A model generated the notes under the pieces. It was not told the origin of the DNA. It made no database searches and was given only the letters and a program-made list of their open reading frames with translations. DNA of 18,415 nucleotides from JAJRAL01 sp050015815. Lineage in GTDB: Archaea; Thermoplasmatota; Thermoplasmata; Methanomassiliicoccales; UBA472. The first letter of the stretch is position 1, and every line of letters begins with the position of its first letter. Location: contig JBEKAR010000018.1 of NCBI GenBank assembly GCA_050015815.1, positions 1 through 18,415 on the forward strand, written 5' to 3'. Of this stretch, positions 1 to 6,844 are shown one piece after another. Made by a program: the position numbers and the translations under genes.

Positions 1-5
1 GGACG

Positions 6-728
6 ATGAAGGCCGTCCTCTTCGACCTCGGGCACACCCTGATCGATTACTACAACGACTGGAAGCAGCCCGAGGAAAGGGCGGTGGGCAGGGTCTCGCG
101 CCTGGTGGCGAAGACCTCGCCGGAAGGACCGGACGATAAAGCGGTGGCCGATTGCATCTTCGAGCTGCTAGAAGAGGGAAGGAGGACTAAGCTCCGCGAG
201 ATGGTCGAGATCCCCCTGGAGGAGACGCTCGCTCGCTGCTTCAAGCGCTTCTCGTGCGACGGAGTCGAGAGGCTCATGTCCGAATCACTGGAGGCATTCT
301 ACGGCGTCCTCCTCGAGGACCGGAGGTTGGTGGCCGGAGCGCCGGAAATGCTCGCCTCCGTACACGCCATGGGCCGCCGCATCGGCCTCGTCTCCGACGT
401 CGCTTGGGGTCTGCCTTCCCGCTTCCCGCTGCAGGACATGAGATTCTACGGCCTGGACCGTCACTTCGACGACATGGTCTTCTCGACCGACGTGGGCCTG
501 AGGAAGCCGAACCCGGAGATCTTCAGGATCGCATTGAGGCACGTCGGGGCGAGGCCTGAGGAAACGGTGTTCGTCGGCAACAACCTGCAGGCGGACATCA
601 AGGGAGCCTTGGACGTGGGGATGAGCGCGGTGCTGAAGAAATCGAGCTACTATGCCCACGATGACGGCATAGTCCCGAGCGCAAAGATCTCCTCTTGGGA
701 CGAGCTGATCGGCCTTCTTGAACGATAG
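6..728 (+). CDS. HAD-superfamily hydrolase (subfamily IA-like)
   Basis: This 240-residue protein is probably a small-molecule phosphatase or related hydrolase acting in the cytoplasm; the substrate cannot be told. The four HAD motifs are visible. The nucleophile Asp7 lies in FDLGHTL, motif II Ser130 in GLVSD, motif III Lys167 in RKPNPEIF, and motif IV in VGNNLQADIKGA around residues 190-201. A helical cap lies between motifs I and II, as in subfamily IA. Two positions are non-standard: the usual second Asp of DxD is Gly9, and the first Asp of motif IV is Asn192, while Asp197 is kept. The start is the ATG at 6, because HAD proteins normally begin just before the nucleophile; only five bases of upstream sequence are available, so the promoter is not visible. 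It lies 39 bases ahead of the HNH gene on the same strand. The fold assignment is firm; the activity is not. Confidence 0.9.
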   Translation: MKAVLFDLGHTLIDYYNDWKQPEERAVGRVSRLVAKTSPEGPDDKAVADCIFELLEEGRRTKLREMVEIPLEETLARCFKRFSCDGVERLMSESLEAFYGVLLEDRRLVAGAPEMLASVHAMGRRIGLVSDVAWGLPSRFPLQDMRFYGLDRHFDDMVFSTDVGLRKPNPEIFRIALRHVGARPEETVFVGNNLQADIKGALDVGMSAVLKKSSYYAHDDGIVPSAKISSWDELIGLLER

Positions 729-735
729 AATCGTA

Positions 736-747
736 GGGATTAATCCC
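736..747. promoter_or_regulatory. Perfect 12-bp palindrome, possible TATA/operator
   Basis: GGGATTAATCCC is a perfect palindrome just after the stop codon of the HAD gene. Its AT-rich centre is about 26.5 nt before the GTG at 768, the same distance seen from TATA-like boxes to start codons at other genes here. It could be a weak TATA element, an operator, or both. A 12-base palindrome can also arise by chance. Confidence 0.3.
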
Positions 748-767
748 GTATCGGTCAATCTAGCCTC

Positions 768-1523
768 GTGCCAGGGTCATCAACACGCTGCGTCCACCGT
801 CTGACGGACGACGCCGTGAGCTACTGCTTCCTTCAGTCGAGCCGTTTCCTAAACGACGGATCGAGGCAGCTGGTCTTCCACGGAGCGGTCGATGACTGGC
901 CGATACGGTGCGACGCGTCATTGGCGAGGAGCTGCACCTTCCGCCATGAGAGGGTCGAGGAGAAGAACGGCGGAAGGATGGTTCCCTGCCCCTGCTGCGG
1001 CCGAAAGCATCGTGAGGGCTCGACGGCCGGAGCGATCTGCGTTGCATGGCACGGCTTCAAGGCCGCTTCGAAGGAGCTACGCGAATCGCTTTCCTCAGGC
1101 AGAAGGTTCTACCCGGATGGTACGACGACGCTCCCATACTCAATCGACACCCCGGACCTGGTACGGCGTCTGCTCTGGCCAAGGATCAAGGCCTCGGTGC
1201 TACGTCGCGACGCCTACATCTGTCAGGACTGCGGAGAGGTCTTCGGCCATCCGCGGCGGAAGTCGTTCGACCCCTCCGCCAGGAAAGGGAGGGGCGGACA
1301 CCGCTGGGAGAGCCTCGAGGTGCACCACATCGTTCCTCGCTACCGCATGGGGAGCGACCATCCTGGGAACCTGAAGACACTCTGTCCAGACTGTCATGCG
1401 AAGTATACCCAGGCGCAATTGCCGGACTTCGTCGGCGCGGCGAAGAGACAGAAGGAGACGATAAGGATGCTGCGCAAGACGCCTGACGAGCCTGACCTTC
1501 CGTGGGACGCTAGCGGGGACTAG
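768..1523 (+). CDS. HNH endonuclease domain protein
   Basis: A 251-residue protein whose C-terminal half is an HNH nuclease domain, a metal-dependent DNA-cleaving fold. A zinc-binding Cys pair (CQDC, about residues 152-155) is followed by the catalytic HH in LEVHHIVP (about 186-187), an Asn in GNLKTL and the closing CPDCHAKY, which supplies the second Cys pair and the last His. A linker rich in Arg, Lys and Gly lies between the first Cys pair and HH. Further upstream, CPCCGRKH with a later Cys and His may be another metal site. The GTG start is uncertain. Third-position GC is high from about codon 7, so the region before the first in-frame ATG (978) looks translated, and GTG 816 is another candidate. 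Its role could be homing, defence or repair; nothing adjacent decides. It is convergent with guaAb, with two bases between the stops. Confidence 0.75.
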   Translation: MPGSSTRCVHRLTDDAVSYCFLQSSRFLNDGSRQLVFHGAVDDWPIRCDASLARSCTFRHERVEEKNGGRMVPCPCCGRKHREGSTAGAICVAWHGFKAASKELRESLSSGRRFYPDGTTTLPYSIDTPDLVRRLLWPRIKASVLRRDAYICQDCGEVFGHPRRKSFDPSARKGRGGHRWESLEVHHIVPRYRMGSDHPGNLKTLCPDCHAKYTQAQLPDFVGAAKRQKETIRMLRKTPDEPDLPWDASGD

Positions 1524-1525
1524 GC

Positions 1526-2473
1526 TCACTCCCACTCGATTGTTGACGGGGGCTTGTTGGTGATGTCGTAGACGACCCGGTTGACCTTGTCCTTCATCTC
1601 GTTCGTGATTCTGACCGAAATCGTCTCCAGGACGTCATGGGGCACCTTCGAGTACGCCGCCGACATGCCGTCGATCGACTGCACCGCTCTGACGACTATC
1701 GTCCGACCGTAAGCTCGGTTGTCGCCCTGGACCCCGACGCTGCGCACCGGCAGAAGGACGGCGAAGTACTGCCAAGGAAGTTCCATCCTGCCCGCTTTGG
1801 CGGCCTTCTCCAGCTCCTCCTCGACGATGACACAGGCGTCCCTCACGATCTCCACTCCCTCCCTCGTCACCGGTCCGATGATGCGGATGGCGAGGGCCGG
1901 CCCAGGGAACGGCTGGCGCTCAGACGTCTCCATTCCGAGGTACCTCGCGACCTTCCTGACCTCGTCCTTGTAGAGGTCCCGGAGCGGTTCGATGAGCTCA
2001 AGCTCCATCTCCGCCGGCAGGCCTCCGACGTTGTGATGCGACTTGATCGTGTCCCTGACAAGGTCTCCGGACTCTATCCAGTCGGGGGCAATCGTGCCCT
2101 GCACCAGGTACTTCGAGCCGAATGCCCTCGCCTCCCGCTCGAAGACGCGGATGAACCTCTCGCCGATGATCTTGCGTTTCTTCTCCGGCTCCTCCACGCC
2201 TTCCAGAGCGTTGAGGAACTCCTCGGACGCGTCGACGAGCTTGAAGTTGATCCCGAGCCTGGAGAGCATCTCTCCGACGTATTTCGTCTCTCCATTCCTC
2301 ATTAGGCCAGTGTCTACGTAGACAGCGAGGAGCCTGTCGCCGATCGCCCTGCTCACCACCGCCGCTGCGACGGTGGAGTCCACGCCTCCGGAGCAGGCGA
2401 TCATCGCCCTGTCCTTGATTGAAGAACGAAGCGCCGCGACCTGCTCGTCAACGAACTCCTTGGGCTCGAACAT
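1526..2473 (-). CDS. guaAb: GMP synthase (glutamine-hydrolysing) ATP-pyrophosphatase subunit B
   Basis: The protein adenylates XMP and aminates it to GMP, using ammonia supplied by a separate glutaminase subunit (GuaAa), which is not in this window. The 315-residue product has the PP-loop SGGVDST at residues 28-34, a central ATP-pyrophosphatase domain, and the C-terminal GMP synthetase dimerisation domain ending in TIEWE. Bacterial enzymes fuse glutaminase and synthetase; the missing glutaminase half and the length are typical of the archaeal two-subunit form. The ATG at 2473 is preferred over a TTG one codon upstream, because it overlaps the purE stop by one base (TGATG) and follows a GGAGGTG ribosome-binding site lying within the end of purE. 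This implies translational coupling in a purE-guaAb operon for purine synthesis. Confidence 0.95.
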   Translation of the reverse strand: MFEPKEFVDEQVAALRSSIKDRAMIACSGGVDSTVAAAVVSRAIGDRLLAVYVDTGLMRNGETKYVGEMLSRLGINFKLVDASEEFLNALEGVEEPEKKRKIIGERFIRVFEREARAFGSKYLVQGTIAPDWIESGDLVRDTIKSHHNVGGLPAEMELELIEPLRDLYKDEVRKVARYLGMETSERQPFPGPALAIRIIGPVTREGVEIVRDACVIVEEELEKAAKAGRMELPWQYFAVLLPVRSVGVQGDNRAYGRTIVVRAVQSIDGMSAAYSKVPHDVLETISVRITNEMKDKVNRVVYDITNKPPSTIEWE

Positions 2474-2940
2474 CAACCGCCCACCTCCTCCGAATCCTTC
2501 TCGACCTGCTTCTCCATCTCCTTGCGGTGGGCCACAAGCGCCTTGCGAATCTTGCCGTCCTCAACCGCTAGTATCTCCGCAGCTAGGAGCGCGGCGTTCT
2601 CGCTCCCGTCCACCCCGACCGCTGCCACAGGTATCCCCGGGGGCATCTGGACGATCGAGAGTATGGAATCGAGGTTTACCTTGCCGCTGACCGGCACGCC
2701 GATGACTGGCCTTACAGTATAGGAGGCGATCGCACCAGGAAGGGCCGCGGCCATGCCCGCAATGGCGATGAAGACCTTGGCGTCGCTCTCCTCGACCATC
2801 TTCTTCACCCGTCCCGGGCTGCGGTGCGCCGAGGCGACGATCATCCCGGCCCCGATTCCGAACCGCTTGAGGGTGGAGACCGCCTTCTGCCCCACCTCTA
2901 GGTCGCTCTTGCTTCCCAAAATCACCAGGACCGAGGGCAT
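2473..2940 (-). CDS. purE: 5-(carboxyamino)imidazole ribonucleotide mutase / AIR carboxylase PurE
   Basis: A 155-residue PurE-family protein of de novo purine synthesis, forming 4-carboxy-5-aminoimidazole ribonucleotide. It carries the phosphate-binding GSKSD (9-13), the active-site ASAHRSP (36-42, with His39) and the glycine/alanine-rich AGMAAALPGAIAS loop, followed by PVIGVPV. The LPG-containing loop is closer to class I (N5-CAIR mutase) than to class II AIR carboxylase. No purK lies nearby, so which carboxylated substrate is used stays open. The first in-frame ATG starts directly at the conserved strand. The C-terminal tail of about 20 residues is charged. It is the first gene of the purE-guaAb operon, with a TATA-like box about 27 nt before the start. 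Confidence 0.95.
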   Translation of the reverse strand: MPSVLVILGSKSDLEVGQKAVSTLKRFGIGAGMIVASAHRSPGRVKKMVEESDAKVFIAIAGMAAALPGAIASYTVRPVIGVPVSGKVNLDSILSIVQMPPGIPVAAVGVDGSENAALLAAEILAVEDGKIRKALVAHRKEMEKQVEKDSEEVGG

Positions 2941-2963
2941 GATGCCCTCTCAAATGGTGGGAG

Positions 2964-2971
2964 AATAAAAG
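2964..2971 (-). promoter_or_regulatory. TATA-like box of purE-guaAb
   Basis: On the minus strand the sequence reads CTTTTATT, centred about 27 nt before the A of the purE ATG. That is the TATA-to-TSS distance in archaea, so the transcript probably starts at or very near the start codon (leaderless). Confidence 0.55.
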
Positions 2972-3008
2972 GGTTTCGAAGCTGGGATAGAAGTGGTTCG
3001 GAAGGCGA

Positions 3009-3314
3009 TCAGCTCTTCATGATCGCCAGAAGGAACACGCCTATCGCTATCCCCGCGCCGATCACGGCCGCGATGATGTTGACGAAAGCGCCCCAAATGA
3101 CGTTGCTCAGGTTCGTGTCTAGCTGAATCCACTGAGGCCCACCGTACATCGTGGCGTAAATCCAGAATATCCCAACAATCAGGCCTACGATCAGGAGGAC
3201 TGCCCCGATCGCTCGGCTCTTTCCGCTCCCAAAGTAGGCGGTGAAGGCGCCGGCCAATATCATGAACAGGCCGAATACCAGCACCAACACAGTCAGGAAG
3301 TCCATCAGGCTCAT
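3009..3314 (-). CDS. Small membrane protein with three predicted helices
   Basis: I do not recognise the family. The 101-residue product starts MSLMDFLTV and contains three hydrophobic stretches, roughly residues 6-28, 35-55 and 73-99. A short loop with FGSGKSR separates the first two, and a polar segment (GGPQWIQLDTNLSN) separates the last two. It has no catalytic motif and no cleavable signal. The ATG at 3314 is chosen because a GGTGA-like ribosome-binding site precedes it and because a longer frame starting at 3374 would run into the upstream gene. It lies 19 bases downstream of the RAM-domain gene and is probably co-transcribed with it. It could be a subunit of a membrane complex or a free-standing membrane protein; nothing decides between these. 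Confidence 0.75.
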   Translation of the reverse strand: MSLMDFLTVLVLVFGLFMILAGAFTAYFGSGKSRAIGAVLLIVGLIVGIFWIYATMYGGPQWIQLDTNLSNVIWGAFVNIIAAVIGAGIAIGVFLLAIMKS

Positions 3315-3333
3315 CTTTTTTTCACCTTCTGTC

Positions 3334-3567
3334 TCAGAACTTAATTCCGGTAAGGGTCTTCGTGTCGATGACACCGGGGATCGATCGGATCTTGTCCACG
3401 ACCACTTGCCCCAGGAGGTTGAAGTCGTCCGCCTCTATCTTGGCAATCAGATCATACTCTCCGAAGAGAGGATGAAGCTCCACGACCTCCTTGACCTTAA
3501 GGAGCTCATTGTAGACCTCGTGCTCCTTAGCAGGTGCCGTGCTGATCAGGACGAACCCCACCGCCAT
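3334..3567 (-). CDS. Stand-alone Lrp/AsnC ligand-binding (RAM) domain protein
   Basis: A 77-residue protein that consists only of the effector-binding and oligomerisation domain of Lrp/AsnC regulators, with no helix-turn-helix. MAVGFVLISTAPAKE is the first strand and turn, LFGEYDLIAKIEADD is the hallmark central segment (residues about 34-48), and IRSIPGVIDTKTLTGI is the closing strand. In known families such proteins bind amino acids or partner with full-length Lrp proteins. It is a complete protein, not a truncation, since it fills the usual 75-80 residues of stand-alone RAM proteins and has its own GGTGA ribosome-binding site before ATG 3567. A small membrane protein gene follows 19 bases downstream. 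The ligand is unknown. Confidence 0.88.
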   Translation of the reverse strand: MAVGFVLISTAPAKEHEVYNELLKVKEVVELHPLFGEYDLIAKIEADDFNLLGQVVVDKIRSIPGVIDTKTLTGIKF

Positions 3568-3601
3568 AGCGGTTCACCGGAGCCGGTTACGACCTTGACT
3601 C

Positions 3602-3609
3602 AAATAAAG
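3602..3609 (-). promoter_or_regulatory. TATA-like box of the RAM-domain gene
   Basis: On the minus strand CTTTATTT lies about 38 nt before the ATG at 3567. This allows a leader of roughly 12 nt that contains the GGTGA ribosome-binding site. The interval between this gene and the kinase stop at 3671 holds nothing else recognisable. Confidence 0.45.
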
Positions 3610-3670
3610 CTTTCTGTAAAGGATGTCCCCTCTGGACAGTCTGGCGGAACGACGGACGCAGCGCTAATGG

Positions 3671-4582
3671 TCAAAACAGAGTTCGGGCGCGTGCCTCGAC
3701 CTGCGACCAAGTCGGGACGTTCGTGAGCGACCCTCGCGCCTCGATCACGAACGAAGCGGCCGCCGCCCCGGTGATCGCGCTCTTCCTCAGGTCGTAGCCG
3801 CGGAACCTTCCCGCGTAAAAGCCGGCACGGAACGCGTCCCCGGCGCCGGTCGTGTCGACCACCTTCTTCGGCTTGACCGCTGGGACCGTGAAGGCCTCCT
3901 CGCGGGTGATGATCCTGCTCCCTCTCGAACCGAGCGTGTTGACCAGGACCTCGACGTGATCGAGAAGCTGTTCTGGCTTCTCCATATTCAGGTACTTCAA
4001 GGCGGTCCGTAGCTCGTTCTCGTTGCAGAAGAACGTCGTCGCCTTGGATATCGCTCGCTTGAACCTCTTCTCGTCCCATACGTGGTGTATCTCCTGCGCC
4101 GGGTCGAAGCTGATTCGCCTGCCCGCCTTCGCGCAGACGTCCATGACCTTCAGGTAATAGTCCGGCCGGCCGGTCATGATGTGCACCCAGTCCGATTCGA
4201 GCGCCGCCTCGGTGCGGGGGGCGAACCTCTCCATCTCGCCCATCGGCCCCTGATACACGTACGCAATCTGGTCGTGCTCTTCGTCCGAGACGATCCAGAC
4301 GGTCGGCGTTTCTTGCCCGTCGACCACCACGAGGTCCCGCAGGTCGACCCCAAGGTCGGTCATCTGCTTCCTGAAGCCGTCCGGTAGATCGCTACCGACG
4401 TAGGAACAGAGGGCGGTGGGGACGCCCAGGCTGGAGGCGATCGTGGCGACGTTCGCGCCGGTGCCGCCGTAGTACGAGCGCTTCTCCTCCACATTGACGG
4501 AGGTGTTCTTCTCCGGGAACTTCTTCAGGCTGAGGATGTAGTCGAGGTTGGTGTGCCCGTAGACGCAGAGGTACGGCCGCAT
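3671..4582 (-). CDS. PfkB-family carbohydrate/nucleoside kinase
   Basis: A 303-residue ribokinase-fold kinase. The N-terminal PfkB signature is YYGGTGANVA (about residues 37-46), and the C-terminal one is DTTGAGDAF with the catalytic base Asp249 and the GAGD anion hole. FCNENE (near the middle) is the usual N-E substrate/metal region. The start is ATG 4582, which overlaps the stop of the S-adenosylhomocysteine hydrolase gene by one base (TGATG). The same reading frame is open far upstream, but that stretch lies antisense-free inside ahcY in another frame and is a shadow. The coupling to ahcY makes adenosine an attractive substrate, because phosphorylation would remove the product that inhibits hydrolysis. 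Sugar kinase activity cannot be excluded from sequence. Confidence 0.9.
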   Translation of the reverse strand: MRPYLCVYGHTNLDYILSLKKFPEKNTSVNVEEKRSYYGGTGANVATIASSLGVPTALCSYVGSDLPDGFRKQMTDLGVDLRDLVVVDGQETPTVWIVSDEEHDQIAYVYQGPMGEMERFAPRTEAALESDWVHIMTGRPDYYLKVMDVCAKAGRRISFDPAQEIHHVWDEKRFKRAISKATTFFCNENELRTALKYLNMEKPEQLLDHVEVLVNTLGSRGSRIITREEAFTVPAVKPKKVVDTTGAGDAFRAGFYAGRFRGYDLRKSAITGAAAASFVIEARGSLTNVPTWSQVEARARTLF

Positions 4583-5820
4583 CAGGTACCCTCTTGCCAG
4601 CTCGCCAGGTATTTCTTCTGCGCGGCCGAGAGCTCGTCGATCTCGACTCTCATCGCCTGCAACTTTAGAGTCGCGACCTCCCGGTCGATCTCCGGCGGGA
4701 CGTTGTAGACCCCAGGCTCGAGCTTGGAGTGATTCAGCACGAGGTGCTCTAGGCTCAGCGCTTGAATCGAGAAGCTCATGTCCATGATCTCGACCGGATG
4801 GCCCTGCCCCGCGGCGAGGTTCATCAGCCTTCCTTCGGCGATGAGATACGCCTTCCTTCCTCCCGGGAGCTTGTACTCGTCGACGAACTCCCGCACTCGC
4901 TTCGGCTTGCCGAACTTCTCGAGCGCCGTCTTCGAGATCTCGTTGTCGAAATGCCCCGAGTTGCCCATCACGCAGCCGTCCTTCAGGACCTTGAGGTGCC
5001 TGTCGGTGATGATGTCCCTGTCGCCGGTGGCGGAGATGATAATGTCCGCGACCTTCGCCGCCTCCATCATCGGCATGACCTGGAAGCCATCCATCCTCGC
5101 CTCGATCGCCCTTATCGGATCGATCTCTGTGACGATGACGGTCGCGCCCAGCCCCTTCGCCCTCATCGCGATGCCCCTGCCGCACCAGCCGTAGCCAGCC
5201 ACGACGAGGTTCTTCCCCGCGATCAGGAGGTTCGTTGCGTTCATGAAGCCGTCGAACGTGCTCTGCCCCGTCCCATAGCGGTTGTCGAAGAGGTACTTCA
5301 TCTGAGCGTCGTTCACCGAGATCACCGGGAATTTGAGCTTGCCTGCCTTCGCCATGGAGCGCAATCTGATGATGCCGGTGGTCGTCTCCTCGTTGCCACC
5401 CTTGATGTCCTTGAGCTGCGAGCGTCGCGCGGTGTGCAACATGTTTATCAGGTCGGCCCCGTCGTCGATGACATAGTCTGGCTTGAGGTCCAGGACCGCA
5501 TTCAGGTTCTTGTAGTACTCATCGGTCGACTCCCACTTCTTGGCGTACGTCTCGATGCCGTAGCTCTCGTTCAGCGCGAGCGCCACGGAGTCATCGGTCG
5601 AGAGAGGATTACAGCTCGCCAGTCGCACCTTCGCTCCCGCCTCTGCGAGGCTCACCGCTAGCATTCCCGTCTTCGCCTCGACATGCAGCGCCATGCCGAC
5701 GCGGACCCCCTCCAAGGTTCCGCTCTTGATCAGTCTCTTGCGGACCGCGGCGAGGACGTCCATGTGCGAGTTCGCCCATTCCAGCCTGCGCTCTCCCTTG
5801 ACCAGCAAGTCGTCGGCCAT
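4582..5820 (-). CDS. ahcY: Adenosylhomocysteinase (S-adenosylhomocysteine hydrolase)
   Basis: The protein cleaves S-adenosylhomocysteine to adenosine and homocysteine, relieving product inhibition of methyltransferases. Some archaeal homologues prefer S-inosylhomocysteine. The 412-residue product has LHVEAKT (His46), DDGAD (119-123), NEETTTG (143-149), the catalytic Lys175/Asp179/Asn180 in MKYLFDNRYG, and the NAD-binding GYGWCG (209-214). A GHP motif in GQGHPVEIMDMSF matches the conserved His near the active site. The C terminus ends shortly after KKYLASW and lacks the long KPxHYRY tail of eukaryotic enzymes, as in other short archaeal and thermophile forms. ATG 5820 has GGTGGGG just upstream. 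It sits 30 bases after the CoA-ligase gene and is coupled to the PfkB kinase. Confidence 0.95.
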   Translation of the reverse strand: MADDLLVKGERRLEWANSHMDVLAAVRKRLIKSGTLEGVRVGMALHVEAKTGMLAVSLAEAGAKVRLASCNPLSTDDSVALALNESYGIETYAKKWESTDEYYKNLNAVLDLKPDYVIDDGADLINMLHTARRSQLKDIKGGNEETTTGIIRLRSMAKAGKLKFPVISVNDAQMKYLFDNRYGTGQSTFDGFMNATNLLIAGKNLVVAGYGWCGRGIAMRAKGLGATVIVTEIDPIRAIEARMDGFQVMPMMEAAKVADIIISATGDRDIITDRHLKVLKDGCVMGNSGHFDNEISKTALEKFGKPKRVREFVDEYKLPGGRKAYLIAEGRLMNLAAGQGHPVEIMDMSFSIQALSLEHLVLNHSKLEPGVYNVPPEIDREVATLKLQAMRVEIDELSAAQKKYLASWQEGT

Positions 5821-5850
5821 CTTACCCCACCTGCATCCGTCGTCCGTTGC

Positions 5851-6606
5851 TTATCCTTTGCCTTCCGCCGCGATCCCCTCTAGCCTGGCTGCCATCAACT
5901 TGAGCGTGGCGGCGAGATTGGCAGCGTTGTCGAACGCCGCGAGGACCTTCCTCCTCTTCGGCTCGTTCCTGAGGTCTGGCGCGCTATTCGACATGTTCGG
6001 GATCGCACGGGTGACCTCATCGACAACGGTAATCGAAGCGGCGCGGGCTGAGCGCGACAGCGGGTTCAGGTCGACAACGATCACCTTCTTGCCGGCGCGC
6101 ACCAGCGCCTCCGCCCTGTCCCCATCTTCTAGCGGAACGAGGACGACGTCGGCCGAGAACACCCCCTCGCGCTCGCACAGTGCCCTATCCGAAGCAATGC
6201 CAGGCATCTTGGCGTCCTGATTCCTTCCGAGCACGCCTTTCCCGCCGGCTGCCTCCATGAACGAAACGACGAGTTCGATCCTCTTTTGCGTATGGTGAAA
6301 GAGGTTCACCTCTATCTTCGAGTCCGTCAGATCGGCAAGCTCGACGATCTCCTTTGAGCAGAGCGCGGCGGTGTTCCCGTTGACCGAGATGACTGGCCTC
6401 TTGGCCGAGAGAAGCAGCGCTGTCCCCACGATCTCGGCCGATCTCGCCGCGTCGGTCGTCTTCTCCCCAAGGATATAGTCAAAAGCCTCTCCCCTGCCGT
6501 GAGCGATCAGGCCAGAGGGCGAAACTATCCCCCTTCCCACCATCTCCGCCATCGTCTCCCGGGTGACCAGTGAACGGTAGCGGGGATGGTCCTTCGAAAT
6601 CTCCAC
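5851..6606 (-). CDS. 4-phosphopantoate--beta-alanine ligase (phosphopantothenate synthetase)
   Basis: This archaeal enzyme joins 4-phosphopantoate to beta-alanine, making 4'-phosphopantothenate for CoA synthesis; it replaces bacterial PanC/CoaA chemistry. The 251-residue product has the family blocks in order: DHPRYRSL at the N terminus, GLIAHGRGEAFDY (about 32-44), VISVNGNTAAL (about 73-83), VNLFHHT (about 99-105), VLVPLEDGDRAEAL (about 154-167) and VVDLNPLSR (about 176-184). I place the start at GTG 6606. Family members begin a few residues before DHPRY, and the 27 codons back to ATG 6687 have much lower third-position GC than the rest and resemble leader DNA. ATG 6687 remains possible. It is the first gene of a group with ahcY and the PfkB kinase. 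Confidence 0.93.
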   Translation of the reverse strand: MEISKDHPRYRSLVTRETMAEMVGRGIVSPSGLIAHGRGEAFDYILGEKTTDAARSAEIVGTALLLSAKRPVISVNGNTAALCSKEIVELADLTDSKIEVNLFHHTQKRIELVVSFMEAAGGKGVLGRNQDAKMPGIASDRALCEREGVFSADVVLVPLEDGDRAEALVRAGKKVIVVDLNPLSRSARAASITVVDEVTRAIPNMSNSAPDLRNEPKRRKVLAAFDNAANLAATLKLMAARLEGIAAEGKG

Positions 6607-6627
6607 GCGCCTAATCCCGCCGCGTGG
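6603..6627 (-). repeat. Inverted repeat containing the GTG start codon
   Basis: CCACGCG and CGCGTGG form perfect 7-bp arms around an 11-nt loop. In a minus-strand transcript that starts upstream, the predicted GTG start codon (6606-6604) would sit inside the 3' arm. It could fold as a start-masking hairpin or serve as a protein-binding palindrome. If the mRNA is leaderless, the hairpin could not form. Confidence 0.4.
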
Positions 6628-6761
6628 GATAAGGATTTGTCGCCCCGACGCGGAAGCATCTGCCACAAGGGTTAAACCGATGACCATGGCATGATTGTTC
6701 GACCGCCACTACCTCTGCCTCCGAAAAGGACGGAAATGCTTTTGATGGCCCGGCGCAAAGG

Positions 6762-6769
6762 TAATATAG
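6762..6769. promoter_or_regulatory. TATA-like box, orientation uncertain
   Basis: TAATATAG lies about 20 nt upstream of the likely gar1 TATA box. On the minus strand it reads CTATATTA. It may be a second gar1 promoter or may drive the divergent ligase-ahcY-kinase genes with a leader of about 130 nt. Confidence 0.35.
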
Positions 6770-6781
6770 TTTTGCAGAATG

Positions 6782-6789
6782 TTTAAATA
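6782..6789 (+). promoter_or_regulatory. TATA box of gar1-tfb
   Basis: TTTAAATA lies about 60 nt before the gar1 ATG. The predicted transcription start would be near 6812, leaving a leader of roughly 33 nt that carries an AGGAG ribosome-binding site at 6831-6835. Confidence 0.6.
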
Positions 6790-6844
6790 GTATTAACGGC
6801 TTGACGGGCTTAACAATCGCGGAAACGACAAGGAGCTGCGACCA

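Larger units (their letters stand above)
6607..6844. other. Divergent intergenic region between the CoA ligase and gar1
   Basis: The region is about 238 bases long. It contains the inverted repeat next to the ligase start, a TTTAA-containing stretch near 6669-6678, and two AT-rich boxes near 6762-6789 that probably serve divergent transcription. An open frame back to ATG 6687 crosses part of it but has poor codon bias. I see no convincing tRNA, C/D-box RNA or H/ACA RNA. Confidence 0.6.

Noticed and set aside
3315..3374. Longer start for the three-helix membrane protein
   Set aside because: The extra residues are polar and overlap the end of the RAM-domain gene, while ATG 3314 has its own ribosome-binding site.
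4583..5185. N-terminal extension of the PfkB kinase frame through most of ahcY
   Set aside because: The stretch translates to an Arg/Gly/His-rich sequence without family similarity. It lies in another frame of a well-conserved gene on the same strand, and the kinase has a clear ATG at 4582.
4762..5661. 299-codon open frame on the plus strand opposite ahcY
   Set aside because: It is an antisense shadow caused by GC-rich codon bias; its translation is low-complexity Arg/His/Asp with no motif.
6607..6687. 27-residue N-terminal extension of the CoA ligase from ATG 6687
   Set aside because: Third-position GC is lower than in the rest of the gene, and family members start close to the DHPRYRSL block. 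Kept only as an alternative.
6690..6760. Possible C/D-box guide RNA near the gar1 promoter, suggested by GATGA
   Set aside because: No proper C box with a matching D box at suitable spacing, so there is no support beyond a five-base match.
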